Positions 19,190 to 27,699 of a stretch of 64,000 nt of DNA are shown here, piece after piece. The stretch's first letter is position 1. Every line of letters begins with the position of its first letter. The notes beneath the pieces were generated by a model, which did no database searches, was not told the origin of the DNA, and worked only from the letters and a program-made list of their open reading frames with translations. The stretch lies in contig NZ_CP071247.1 of NCBI RefSeq assembly GCF_017301335.1, positions 2,728,001 through 2,792,000 on the forward strand, given 5' to 3'. Origin of the DNA: Marinobacter salinisoli (GTDB taxonomy: Bacteria; Pseudomonadota; Gammaproteobacteria; Pseudomonadales; Oleiphilaceae). A program made the translations under genes and the position numbers.

Positions 19190-20680
19190 ATGAAAAAAAA
19201 ACAGAAAACAAAAGACCATCCGGTAATGAAGATATATTTCAACAACGGAGCAAACACACCCTCTGGCTATGGATTATCCATATGGAGCACAAATGAGATT
19301 CGATTGCGCTGCTTGGGTCCTGACTGCCCAGCCTATGAATATAGCCTCACTCAAACACCTAGACAGCTTCACGAATCACTAATTACTTGCCCTGCTGCCA
19401 ATGACTGCTCGATATTGGCCCTCAAACTCCGCGGGCAAGCGAAACACGACAACTTCGTGCAAGCCAATGGCTCTCTTCAATACCACCATCCTGGTCTGGC
19501 AGCAGAATGGATGGTTGAGAAGAACGACTATTTATTGCCATCGGACATCGCCTTCCGCGGTGGGCGTAGCGAGGGCTGGTGGCATTGCACAAACATAGTT
19601 ATCGATCCGAAAGACCCTAGATTTGGACTAGAGTGTGGATTCGAGTGGTATGCAACGGCTCGAGACCGCATAAAACTAAAATCGAACTGCCGAGCCTGCT
19701 CCAGAGCCGCACAACAACTACCACACATTCAAAAGGCCCGCTCACTGATAATCGATAGCGAGATTTTAAGCAAAGAATACGACACAGAACAAAATGGCCC
19801 GATGGAAACGAGCAAAATTTTTATGGATACGCCGCTCGTATGGAACTGTCATCGGCGCACGAATCACAAACCATGGAAGGCCACCCTAAAAGACAGAATT
19901 TCAGGAAAAAACGGTGACGACTTAATCATCCGGACGTGCAAGCAATGCTGCACTAGCTCAAATCCCCGCGTCCAAAGGGCCTTAACCAGAGTTATTAAAG
20001 AGGCGCTAGGAATAGAAGCACAGGACGAAGAGGAAATTTGCAACTATGAACCCGACTGCTATTTGCCTAAATATAAAGCAATCATTGAGTACGACGGTCG
20101 TTTCCACAATAAAGATAAGGACACAATGAAGGACCAACAGTGGTCAGCTGCTGGTTATCTGGTGTTAAGGCTGCGCGATGAGAGTCTACCAAGACTCACT
20201 GGAACGGGTTCAGTTACACAGGCAACACCCGAGTTAAGCATAGATGAGTTGAGCCGCTGTACTCGCGATCTAGGCTTGCTGCTTCTCAACCTACCCTTAA
20301 AAAAGTCGAAACACTCATTAGTCAAAAGACTGGCCCAGGGACGATTACTCACGGAGAAACAAATGATTAGGTACATGGCAACCCCAATTGACTTAGCGAC
20401 CAACAAAAGCGCTGCTGTAACAGCTCCTTGGCTTCTAAAATATATTCGAGACGATCAGCGTCACTTACTCAAAGAGTACTCAGAAAAAGCAAATATAAAG
20501 GTGTGTTGGGTCTGCCCCCTTTGCAAATCCCAATACAAAATCTCGATTGCCAATCGGGTTCGCAACTATGTTTGCAACGATTGTAAGTATGTTTTGATGC
20601 ACTCACCTAACAAAAAAGAAATCAAGAAATGGATAAGGTGCCCAGCCGGTACAGGCGCTGTCCCTAAGGAACTTGTTTAA
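19190..20680 (+). CDS. Zinc-ribbon protein with Vsr-like PD-(D/E)xK nuclease core
   Basis: 496 residues, with Cys pairs throughout. Two treble-clef (DUF4379-like) modules appear at about 98-170 (HHPGLAAEW, GWWHC, CGFEW, CRAC) and 190-253 (LSKEY, VWNC, TCKQC). A Vsr/homing-type nuclease core follows at about 288-330: EPDCYLPKYKAIIEYDG (Asp and Glu candidates for metal binding), then FHNKDK and YLVLRLRDESL. A C-terminal zinc ribbon (CWVCPLC ... CNDC) ends it. Such modules bind and cut DNA; the target is unknown. ATG 19190 has AGGTG upstream; GTG 19181 is an alternative. Likely defence or mobile-element function by inference only. Confidence 0.75.
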   Translation: MKKKQKTKDHPVMKIYFNNGANTPSGYGLSIWSTNEIRLRCLGPDCPAYEYSLTQTPRQLHESLITCPAANDCSILALKLRGQAKHDNFVQANGSLQYHHPGLAAEWMVEKNDYLLPSDIAFRGGRSEGWWHCTNIVIDPKDPRFGLECGFEWYATARDRIKLKSNCRACSRAAQQLPHIQKARSLIIDSEILSKEYDTEQNGPMETSKIFMDTPLVWNCHRRTNHKPWKATLKDRISGKNGDDLIIRTCKQCCTSSNPRVQRALTRVIKEALGIEAQDEEEICNYEPDCYLPKYKAIIEYDGRFHNKDKDTMKDQQWSAAGYLVLRLRDESLPRLTGTGSVTQATPELSIDELSRCTRDLGLLLLNLPLKKSKHSLVKRLAQGRLLTEKQMIRYMATPIDLATNKSAAVTAPWLLKYIRDDQRHLLKEYSEKANIKVCWVCPLCKSQYKISIANRVRNYVCNDCKYVLMHSPNKKEIKKWIRCPAGTGAVPKELV

Positions 20681-21253
20681 GAACAAGCCTACCTAGACCG
20701 GGATTGTCGCTCTCGGGCGAGCAATTCCGGCAGCTTTAGCCCGCGGTTCGTGCCAGTTACACTTTGCCCCCCTAACGATCGACTGCAATTCCTCACATCA
20801 ACGTAAAATCATTGATTGATGACAGATAATTGAGGTCTGGCTTGTAGAGGCATTCCACTGATTCGGCACGAGTTTCTCAAGCCACTCAATGCTTTAATTC
20901 CCGACAACAACCAACTCACACTTGTCCGTCAGCCAATTCAGAAATACGCACCTGCCGCCCCACCACCCCTTATTTGGCATCTGCCATCAATGTCTCAACA
21001 ACCTCCCTACCAAGCTTTTAGAACCGCTGAAGGCGGCCGCCTGCACTCACAACAAACTTCTTGAACCGGATAGCATCTGACTGAAATTGAGGTGTTTTTG
21101 TTACCTTGAATGAAGCACAGAGAATTCACCAAAGGTAGAACCTACTAGACTTCGGCCCCCCTAAAGGGGCACGAAATCGACTAGGCGAAGGGAGGCTCCG
21201 CCCCCTTTCGAAACCCCTAAAAGACAAAGACACAACGTGCAAGGAACGCACTT
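20681..21253. other. Upstream region of the relaxase; candidate oriT
   Basis: About 570 bases with no gene. Near the relaxase there is a hairpin CCCCTAAAGGGG (21158-21169), then a G/C-rich tract (GGAGGCTCCGCCCCC), and a short inverted repeat GTGC-AAGGAAC-GCAC overlapping the ribosome site. MobV relaxases usually nick just upstream of their own gene, so the transfer origin is expected here, but I cannot define the nick site. Confidence 0.4.
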
Positions 21254-22939
21254 ATGAGTACAGCAGTCAGCACGCGAGTTAAACCTCTCAGCGTAACCAA
21301 GGCCGGCGGTGATCGTAAACACGATCTTCGCAGTGGCCAGCAGCCCGGCTACATAGACGGTAGCCGCACCTGCAACAACAGCACCATCGTTCCATATCGA
21401 ACGCCAGGCGAGCTGAAGAAGCTTTGTCAGCAACGTCGCATCCACCGTACCGAACACCACGGCACCACCCCCCCGGGTCGTCTCCGCAAAGACGCATCCG
21501 TCGCAATCAGCGGCATCATCACCTTCGGCCGAGATGTGCAGCAGAAGATCCGGGACCTGCCCGTTAAAGAACAGGACCGCCTCTACCTTCGTGCAGCCAA
21601 GTCTGTGGCACGTCGCCTGAAGACACGGGTAGCCGGCCTGGTGGTTCACCGTGACGAAGCATCACCTCACGCTCACTACATTTTAGAAGGTTACGATCTT
21701 CATGGAGCACCGGTCAGCAAGAAGCTCACCCGGGGCATGCTCTCCAGCCTCCAAGATGTGATCGTGCCTGCTTATGAGCACCTCGGCATAACCCGCGGCG
21801 AGAAGATCGGGGTTCGAATTGCCCGGGGCGACGATCCATCAACGTACATCAACCGTTCTGTTCATCAGCTTCACCACGATCTTCCAAAAGAGATCAAGGA
21901 AATGGAGCAGAAGCTGGAAGACAATGTCCAGGAGCGTGAGAAGTCCGAGGCCGAACTGAATTCACTCAAGCTCGATATCGAGAACCTTGAGAAGAAGCAT
22001 GAGAAGTCCGAGATCAAGTTGAATTCGATCGATCGCGAGATCGAGACAAAAGAGCAGGCAGTCGAAGCCCTCACCAAGCAGTTCGGCAGCGCCTGCAAGC
22101 AGGCCAAGAAAGGCATGGCTGATCTGGAAGCACTCAAAAAGAACAAGGCCAAAATCAAGAAGCGGACCGAAACCTACGAGAACCGCCTGAATAAGGCCCT
22201 GGCCGAACTGGAACAACTCGCCGGCATGGCCAAGGATGTTCCAGAGCCAGAAGAAATTTTGGTGGCAAAAGCGAGCGATTCGGTGCTCAGGAAGTATGAT
22301 GTCGATGTGACGCCGAAGAAGTACGTGCCTCACGGCCAGCTGACGCACTGGTATGGCGCTGTGATGCACATGCGCAACAAAGCCTATGACAAGGTCAGGG
22401 ACTACAAGACCGAGAATGAAGAGCTGAAGGAAGAGCTTGAGCTGATGCACAGAGTGGCAAACCAGCTGATTCACGACACTGCTCGACCAGACAGTTTGAC
22501 CAAAGCGCCGAAAACGATCGCTAATGATATGGTAGACGCACTATCCGTACCGTATTACGGGGTCATCATGAAAATCTCTCCGAAAATCGTCGGCGTCTTG
22601 CCCCAGCAGCAGGTAACCAATCGCCAGAAAGCAGCTGCTCTTTACCGCGCATCGCGAGAGAAATGGAAAGATAAGGGGCTCACCACTTACCGTGTCCAGT
22701 CCGACGACACCGCCAAGGAAATCATTCTGATGGCAATCGAAGATGCAGTCGACATGACGATCTCCTTTGATAATCAGAAGTATCAAGAGCTGCTTATCAA
22801 CACAGTCATCAAAGCAAAAAAAGAGGGTTGGTACGGCGAAGTGCAAGCTAAGGATCGTCCGGCAGTAGAGCGCTCAAAAGACCCTCGTGAGGCTCCCGAA
22901 CGAACTCCGGCACACAATTTTCCGGGATTACCAAGTTAA
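21254..22939 (+). CDS. MobV (Pre/Mob) family relaxase
   Basis: 561 residues. The relaxase motif HRDEASPHAHY (132-142) is the MobV three-histidine/acid metal site, and RKHDLRSGQQPGYIDGSRTCNN near residue 21-42 matches the N-terminal conserved block. A long coiled coil (about 195-320, heptads of Glu/Lys/Leu) follows, and then a C-terminal domain without a recognised family. It nicks oriT and pilots a single strand during mobilization by a helper conjugation system. AAGGAA precedes the ATG. GC content is higher than that of the neighbouring cargo. Confidence 0.88.
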   Translation: MSTAVSTRVKPLSVTKAGGDRKHDLRSGQQPGYIDGSRTCNNSTIVPYRTPGELKKLCQQRRIHRTEHHGTTPPGRLRKDASVAISGIITFGRDVQQKIRDLPVKEQDRLYLRAAKSVARRLKTRVAGLVVHRDEASPHAHYILEGYDLHGAPVSKKLTRGMLSSLQDVIVPAYEHLGITRGEKIGVRIARGDDPSTYINRSVHQLHHDLPKEIKEMEQKLEDNVQEREKSEAELNSLKLDIENLEKKHEKSEIKLNSIDREIETKEQAVEALTKQFGSACKQAKKGMADLEALKKNKAKIKKRTETYENRLNKALAELEQLAGMAKDVPEPEEILVAKASDSVLRKYDVDVTPKKYVPHGQLTHWYGAVMHMRNKAYDKVRDYKTENEELKEELELMHRVANQLIHDTARPDSLTKAPKTIANDMVDALSVPYYGVIMKISPKIVGVLPQQQVTNRQKAAALYRASREKWKDKGLTTYRVQSDDTAKEIILMAIEDAVDMTISFDNQKYQELLINTVIKAKKEGWYGEVQAKDRPAVERSKDPREAPERTPAHNFPGLPS

Positions 22940-23596
22940 TTGGCTGGACGCCTACTGGGACGGCAAACGAAAAATCGAGGCAAAGCGGGCCTTCTTATTC
23001 CGGATTCGCTCCCATTCTAAGGGGGTGCTCCGCGCCATCCGACTACGTTCAACAAAGCGTCATCGCCCGTCTAGCGGTTCAGCAATCAGAGCCGGTATTT
23101 TTCGGGTAATAAGCTGAAATAAGATGGTGCTGAAATCGGAGTGTCCCCCCCCCTCTTTCAGTTGAACCACTTATAGAATTTTGGGCCCACTGCTGTTTCG
23201 CCGAATTTTTTGCGGGAATCAGGCTTTCCAGTTAACTCCGGGCGCGAGCGTCTGCTTTTGTTTAAGGAACCTCCTAACGCCTATGGCAAACGCTCACCTT
23301 ATTAGCAAGGGCAGATCGTTCGATTCCAAAAACGTCACGAACCAGTCTTTAAAAATGCGTGGTTTTGGTTCTTATCATTTGTGTCGGAGTCTCACTTTCG
23401 CTTTTAGCTAGGCCGTTTAAAGCCCATTCAACGCAATAGAGTCTTCTCAATGCTACCAGTAGCTGGCTGTCTGGGCTCAAATCAACGCCACCCAAGCTTA
23501 CAATCGACCATCTCCAACAGGCCACATTAAAATAAATATTTCAGAGACTTAAAAGATAGCTCCACTCGACCTTTAGCGATGACGCATACAATGGAA
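22940..23596. other. Gene-poor region after the relaxase
   Basis: No convincing coding sequence; open frames over 22887-23411 lack ribosome sites or family features. A run of C at about 23146-23154 and mixed composition suggest decayed or rearranged DNA leading into the iterated repeats. Confidence 0.5.
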
Positions 23597-23706
23597 GAAC
23601 CACTTTTCACACTTTTAAGTCCGGTGAACCAATTTCCACACTTTTCCCTCAGGACAGGAGAACCATTTTTCACACTTTAAGCCTCAAGAACCGAATTTCA
23701 CGCTGC
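23597..23706. repeat. Four iterated 'GAACCA..TTTTCACACTTT' repeats
   Basis: Units begin with GAACC at 23597, 23626, 23660 and 23688, and share the pattern GAACCAnTTTTCACACTTT with decay in the fourth. Spacing is 28-34 bases. Multiple short terminal repeats of this kind occur at the ends of IS21-family elements, but no istA/istB is present, so this is at most a remnant; a protein-binding iteron array is the alternative. The 240 bases after it, up to 23950, hold no recognised gene. Confidence 0.55.
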
Positions 23707-23950
23707 TAATCCCTTGCTCTATTACCGCTTTCTTCAAGGCGATGGAGCATGCAAGAGACGTGTCCGTTGGTACGAACCTTGATCCCAAACCTAAAGAGAG
23801 TCTTTGATACAGGCCAATCAGCCAGATTGATCGAAGCGGATTTTGTCACGAACTCAGCGGCAGGCTGATGCCCCCCCCAGTTGCAAACCCACCAGCTGGA
23901 TTAGTAATTTGCCGACAAAGACATTGCGAATCTTGCCCAGAGAACTGCAA

Positions 23951-24721
23951 TCAGCGAGGGCACAAAAGAATTACGCGGTGATCGACGTTCAGCAACTGAT
24001 GCTCCCCGGCTTGCCCAAGAGGGTCCGACCAGTGTTTGTGGCCAAAGATGATCAAAGAGGAGCCGTGGCGCTCCAGCACTTCCCTCACGATATGCGACCC
24101 AGGCTGGCCTCGCGCCGGGTCGTCCGGGCCTTGGTGCAACAAAAGAATTTCGGGTGATTGAGCCAAAAGGTTCGTAAGGTGCTTTGCGAACGACGCTTCG
24201 CTACGACGTTGGTGTCGATCTTCCCGCCCTATGATTCCCGACAATCCGCCGATTTTGAGACCGGCGAATACATCTATCTGGCCATCTAGGGCGAGGGCAT
24301 TGTTCGGTAATTCTTGCGCAATGAGGTCATGGTTTCCATGAACGCCAACCACCTTGGGGGCAAAAGACGAAAATGCTTTCCAAACTGATGTAACGTCACC
24401 CGTACCACCAAGCTTTCGACAGTCTTCGTAGTCGAACAAATCTCCTGACAGCAGCACGCCGCCAACGCGAGGAATTTCACCAAGGTCTTCGAGTAGTTCA
24501 AGGTCGTCGGCAATGGCTTCGCCGAGCAGACGATTCCTTTCTTGGTCAAGTTCGCGACCCTGAATATCCGACATCGCGACCATACACTGGACGCTTTCAG
24601 GGAGCGTATCTACCCAGGCGCGGTAGAACGGTAATACTGAGCGGCGCTCTACGCCGCCGGGGCCGGAGGATCGGTAATCTAATTCGTGAAACGGTGTTAG
24701 CTCAAAGTCGAGAATTTTCAT
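23951..24721 (-). CDS. Calcineurin-like metallophosphoesterase
   Basis: 256 residues with the metallophosphoesterase motifs in order: SDIQGR (about 52-57), GDLFD (about 92-96), GNHD (about 129-132), LLHQGPDD (about 197-204) and GHKHW (about 228-232). The substrate is unknown; related enzymes cleave phosphodiesters in nucleotides, RNA, DNA or lipids. It follows a small unknown gene by 21 bases on the same strand and probably shares its transcript. The C-terminal residues run into a region of decayed sequence, but the catalytic core is complete. Confidence 0.85.
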   Translation of the reverse strand: MKILDFELTPFHELDYRSSGPGGVERRSVLPFYRAWVDTLPESVQCMVAMSDIQGRELDQERNRLLGEAIADDLELLEDLGEIPRVGGVLLSGDLFDYEDCRKLGGTGDVTSVWKAFSSFAPKVVGVHGNHDLIAQELPNNALALDGQIDVFAGLKIGGLSGIIGREDRHQRRSEASFAKHLTNLLAQSPEILLLHQGPDDPARGQPGSHIVREVLERHGSSLIIFGHKHWSDPLGQAGEHQLLNVDHRVILLCPR

Positions 24722-24742
24722 TCCGGGGCGGCTATCGCGGGA

Positions 24743-25114
24743 TTACAAAGGTGGGTCTTGATCGTCGTTCGATTTTCGTTTTTCACGATCGGGTGGCGAT
24801 CCAAATACCTTCATGATCGGGCTCTTCCCCATTTCTTCTTTAAAGTCGTAACCTTCTTCGATGAGCTTGCTGATCTTTCGGCTTTCTGCCGCATGTGCAT
24901 CCTGCAATTCCTTGTAGGTCGGCGTTGTCAGCGCCCGTACCTCATCAAGCCAATCCTGGAATGACGCTCGCTGCGCGTGGGCATCAACAAGCTCCTGCAT
25001 TTCAGCTTGACGGTTTTCTTTGCGAAGTTCGGTGAGACGCTCGATGATCACTTCATCTGCTTCGTCGATCAGTGCAGTGGCTTTATCGAGTGCTTCTTTG
25101 CTTTTTTCGTCCAT
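24743..25114 (-). CDS. Small helical protein of unknown function
   Basis: 123 residues, highly charged and predicted mostly helical (ALDKATALIDEADEVIIERL, then a second helix around QELVDAHAQR). I do not recognise a family. ATG 25114 has GGAG at good spacing; ATG 25120 is too close to it. It lies 21 bases upstream of the metallophosphoesterase, so the two are probably co-translated. Confidence 0.7.
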   Translation of the reverse strand: MDEKSKEALDKATALIDEADEVIIERLTELRKENRQAEMQELVDAHAQRASFQDWLDEVRALTTPTYKELQDAHAAESRKISKLIEEGYDFKEEMGKSPIMKVFGSPPDREKRKSNDDQDPPL

Positions 25115-25243
25115 TGTCATCACTCCGTATCGACAACCCACGATTTGTAAATGGCGCTGCTAATTCTCACTAAATCTCCAAGCCACTGACCTAAATATCT
25201 ATTTAATTGAATATCTTGGCCCAACCTCACGGCAACACCTCGA

Positions 25244-25885
25244 TTATTTATCGATCAAATCGATAACAACAGCCGGATTCGTCGGCTCGTACCGCGAGGT
25301 ACACGTAGACACGTTAGCAGAGATCACACCGTCCTTTTCCTGCTTTCCGTAGCCTTCGTGAATATGCCCGAAAATGTGCGCTCTAAGCTGTTTCAAGAAC
25401 GGTAATCGAGCAGCGATGGATAAGCATCCTACATGCAGATCATCGGCCGGCACGTAATCGAAAAGCCTTCTGGGCGGCCCGTGTGTAATCAGCACTTGGG
25501 TGTCGTCAGGCACCAACTTCATTTTTTCCTGCATTAGCTTTGGCTTCGCGTTGAATGCCATGTCTCTGAATACAGGAGTCCAAGGGCTGCCATGAAACTT
25601 GACCCCATCAATCACTACAGAGCTGTCTTCGAGGTAAATTACGCCCTGATTTTCGCAATGCTCCTGCATCCATTCCGGATGATCCTCGAAACAGAAGTCG
25701 TGATTTCCGGCGATCAGAATCTTGTGTTCATGAGGCTGCGCAGCGAACCACTCCACGAACTCGAAACCACGTCTTAACTTCCCGGTGCCGGTGCAGTCAC
25801 CGGCATGAACCAAGACATCACCAGCAGGAAGATCTGGAAGCTGATCATGCAGGCTGTGCGTGTCCGAAATACAAACGAGCCTCAC
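25244..25885 (-). CDS. MPPED-family metallophosphoesterase
   Basis: 213 residues with all motifs of the 239AB/MPPED-type phosphoesterases: CISDTHSLH at the N-terminus, HAGDCTGTG, AGNHDFCF, ITHGPP and GHIHEGYG. Members hydrolyse cyclic nucleotides or other phosphodiesters; the substrate here is unknown. Its 5' end is duplicated at 26471-26515 on the other side of the XRE gene, and a further C-terminal fragment of the same family lies at 34712-34942, so this family has been copied and lost repeatedly in the island. Confidence 0.9.
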   Translation of the reverse strand: MRLVCISDTHSLHDQLPDLPAGDVLVHAGDCTGTGKLRRGFEFVEWFAAQPHEHKILIAGNHDFCFEDHPEWMQEHCENQGVIYLEDSSVVIDGVKFHGSPWTPVFRDMAFNAKPKLMQEKMKLVPDDTQVLITHGPPRRLFDYVPADDLHVGCLSIAARLPFLKQLRAHIFGHIHEGYGKQEKDGVISANVSTCTSRYEPTNPAVVIDLIDK

Positions 25886-25933
25886 AATACGAATACCATC
25901 ATGCTGTACCTTTGCTTGATAAAACCGCTATCT

Positions 25934-25949
25934 TGACCACTATACTGGT
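25934..25949. promoter_or_regulatory. Putative operator overlapping a promoter of the XRE gene
   Basis: Inverted repeat GACCA-CTATAC-TGGTC, with a TATACT hexamer inside it, in the divergent region between the phosphoesterase and the XRE regulator. Helix-turn-helix regulators of this kind commonly bind such sites to repress themselves. Assignment is by inference. Confidence 0.45.
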
Positions 25950-25998
25950 CTGAATTTAATGTTTTTCACCTAAAACGCCATTAATTGACGAGTTTCTC

Positions 25999-26436
25999 AT
26001 GCCTAAAATGCCTCGAGCGTTGAAAGGAGTAGATCGGCTCAAAGCACACTTGAAGCTCAAACATCGCATCGATCATCGAGAGCTGTCACTTGGCGATTCC
26101 ATTCGTGAACTCCGCAAGATAGATGGACTGACTCAGACCGAGCTGGCGAAGCGAGCAAAGCTCTCGAAAACCACGATTTCAAAGATCGAGAACGATGACG
26201 ATAGCGTAACAATTGGCCTGTTTCGCCGCGCGCTGCACGCACTCGGATACTCTCTTGCCGCAATGTCAACCAAGCCGCTGGAAATCGACAAGAGCGAGAA
26301 AATCGACAAAAATGACGAACGCTATTTACGTATGAAAGACTTCGAATTCTGGAAGCAGCACGTCATCACTCTCGATGACCTCCCCTATCTTTTCCCGGAA
26401 AATGATGACGAAGACGATCGCCCCAACGAGTGGTAA
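25999..26436 (+). CDS. XRE-family helix-turn-helix regulator
   Basis: 145 residues. The HTH (about 32-85) reads SIRELRKIDGLTQTELAKRAKLSKTTISKIEND, a textbook Cro/C1 fold; the acidic C-terminal tail (ENDDEDD) is unusual. It is the only gene on this strand in the segment and is bounded by direct copies of the 5' end of the MPPED gene. It may regulate the phosphoesterase genes or be the surviving antitoxin-type half of a lost module. Confidence 0.88.
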   Translation: MPKMPRALKGVDRLKAHLKLKHRIDHRELSLGDSIRELRKIDGLTQTELAKRAKLSKTTISKIENDDDSVTIGLFRRALHALGYSLAAMSTKPLEIDKSEKIDKNDERYLRMKDFEFWKQHVITLDDLPYLFPENDDEDDRPNEW

Positions 26437-26440
26437 TCAG

Positions 26441-26515
26441 TTAGTCATCCCCGGCCGGAAGCGATCCGACCTGGTCATGCAGGCTGTGTGTGTCTGAAAT
26501 TCAAACGAGTCTCAC
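26441..26515 (-). pseudogene. 5' fragment of a second MPPED phosphoesterase gene
   Basis: 25 codons reading VRLV*ISDTHSLHDQ..SLPAGD match the N-terminus of the intact protein at 25244-25885, with one internal TGA. The first 45 bases differ from the intact gene's 5' end at 5 positions. It directly follows the 137-residue gene (GTGA overlap), so an MPPED gene once ended that operon. Confidence 0.8.
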
Positions 26516-26925
26516 AGTTCACCGCGCTCCAATCGACGCTTGAGGTCATCGATGCTGGCATCGGTATCTGGCAGGCAGCGCCAGAACTCCTCTTCGGCGA
26601 TCGTGACCTCTCTACCGATGCCTTTGCACTCATAACGCAATTTCTGAGATACATAGATCCGTGTCTCCGGATGCTGAGGCACATCAATCAGGGACTCGCT
26701 GCATGCGATATCTCCGGTCTGATAGTCGTCAGTCAGGCACTGCTCCACAACACCGAACACGACCTTTTTTACGACCTCGCCAGCTTGCGTGAGGGTTGCC
26801 AGCGTCCACATCGATAGGACCACTTCCGGCTCATTGTTGGGATTTCTGGACCTCAGGTCTTCGCGCTTTTTTTGATCAAGTGCATCGATGTCGTTATCTC
26901 CCAGCCCTAATAGATCGTCGCTCAT
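26512..26925 (-). CDS. Hypothetical protein (137 residues)
   Basis: I do not recognise a family. The sequence is soluble, mixed alpha/beta, with an acidic N-terminus (LGLGDNDIDALDQKK) and a helical C-terminus (SIDDLKRRLERGEL). AGGAGA lies at good spacing before ATG 26925. It is third in a same-strand run with the 95-residue protein and the HAD protein and overlaps the decayed MPPED start, so the original unit was probably four genes. Confidence 0.7.
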   Translation of the reverse strand: MSDDLLGLGDNDIDALDQKKREDLRSRNPNNEPEVVLSMWTLATLTQAGEVVKKVVFGVVEQCLTDDYQTGDIACSESLIDVPQHPETRIYVSQKLRYECKGIGREVTIAEEEFWRCLPDTDASIDDLKRRLERGEL

Positions 26926-26955
26926 GCCGTTCTCCTGTTCATGCTATGCCTCGGA

Positions 26956-27243
26956 TTAGTCATAAGGGCAGTCGGGCGATCCCCATTCAAGCCCGACCGG
27001 ACCACCCACCGCACCTTGAAGCTTCCGCTTCTTAATCCAGTCAATCGCTATTCGGTCAAGCACCTCCGAGGAAATCTCAACAACTAGCTGTTCACGGACC
27101 TTTCCCTGGAAAGTCTCTTTCTCGAAATGGACTGCGGTGGGATTGTCGATCTGAAGAAACGCCGATTGCGGCTCGGCGCAGAGCAACTCCTCGAAATAGA
27201 GATAGAAACCGTCACCTTGTGATATCGGTGATTTGGCGCTCAT
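26956..27243 (-). CDS. Hypothetical protein (95 residues)
   Basis: No family recognised. It is a small soluble protein with a beta-rich middle (QSAFLQIDNPTAVHF, EQLVVEIS) and a basic stretch KKRKLQG. It starts 3 bases after the HAD gene's stop, implying translational coupling, and is followed by the 137-residue gene. Confidence 0.65.
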   Translation of the reverse strand: MSAKSPISQGDGFYLYFEELLCAEPQSAFLQIDNPTAVHFEKETFQGKVREQLVVEISSEVLDRIAIDWIKKRKLQGAVGGPVGLEWGSPDCPYD

Positions 27244-27246
27244 GCG

Positions 27247-27699
27247 TCACCCCCTTTGGCTTCCCAGTCGCGCTCTGACCTCAATCAGAGCCTGCATTAA
27301 ACCACGATCCCATTCGGAATACGGCGGCAGGAACTCTTCTATCGGAATCCACCAATCTTCTTCCCCTGGCACGATCACCGCTTTCTGATCATCGAGTAAG
27401 TAAGCGTCTTCTCGCCCGCACTTGGCCTTTGGCTTCAAAGTGGTCTCTGGCCGGATCACTGGCAGATCGGTAAACCAGAGAGGAGCAACGCCCTCGATGA
27501 CCAAGAGGTTTCGAATGTTCTCTACACGACCATCGCTGACGCTCGTGTAGATCATCAGATCACAAAAACTCGCTACCTCTTCCAGAAAAAAGTAAAGCCC
27601 GGGCCTAGGAATTTGAGACACAGCGTTGCTGACCAATGTCCCCTCTAGGTCAAGACACAGCAAAGGTTTTGACATCTTCCTGTTAGCAACATTTGCCAT
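27247..27699 (-). CDS. HAD-superfamily phosphatase-like protein
   Basis: 150 residues. Motif I LCLDLEGTLV (the nucleophile Asp, with Glu where HAD enzymes usually have the second Asp), motif II YTSVS and motif III/IV AYLLDDQ resemble small HAD phosphatases of the NLI/SCP type. The DLEGT variant may change catalysis. GGAAG precedes ATG 27699. First gene of the same-strand run 27699 to 26441. Confidence 0.75.
   Translation of the reverse strand: MANVANRKMSKPLLCLDLEGTLVSNAVSQIPRPGLYFFLEEVASFCDLMIYTSVSDGRVENIRNLLVIEGVAPLWFTDLPVIRPETTLKPKAKCGREDAYLLDDQKAVIVPGEEDWWIPIEEFLPPYSEWDRGLMQALIEVRARLGSQRG

Noticed and set aside
22887..23411. Small open frames after the relaxase
   Set aside because: No ribosome sites, odd composition, no recognisable motif; one overlaps the end of the relaxase gene.
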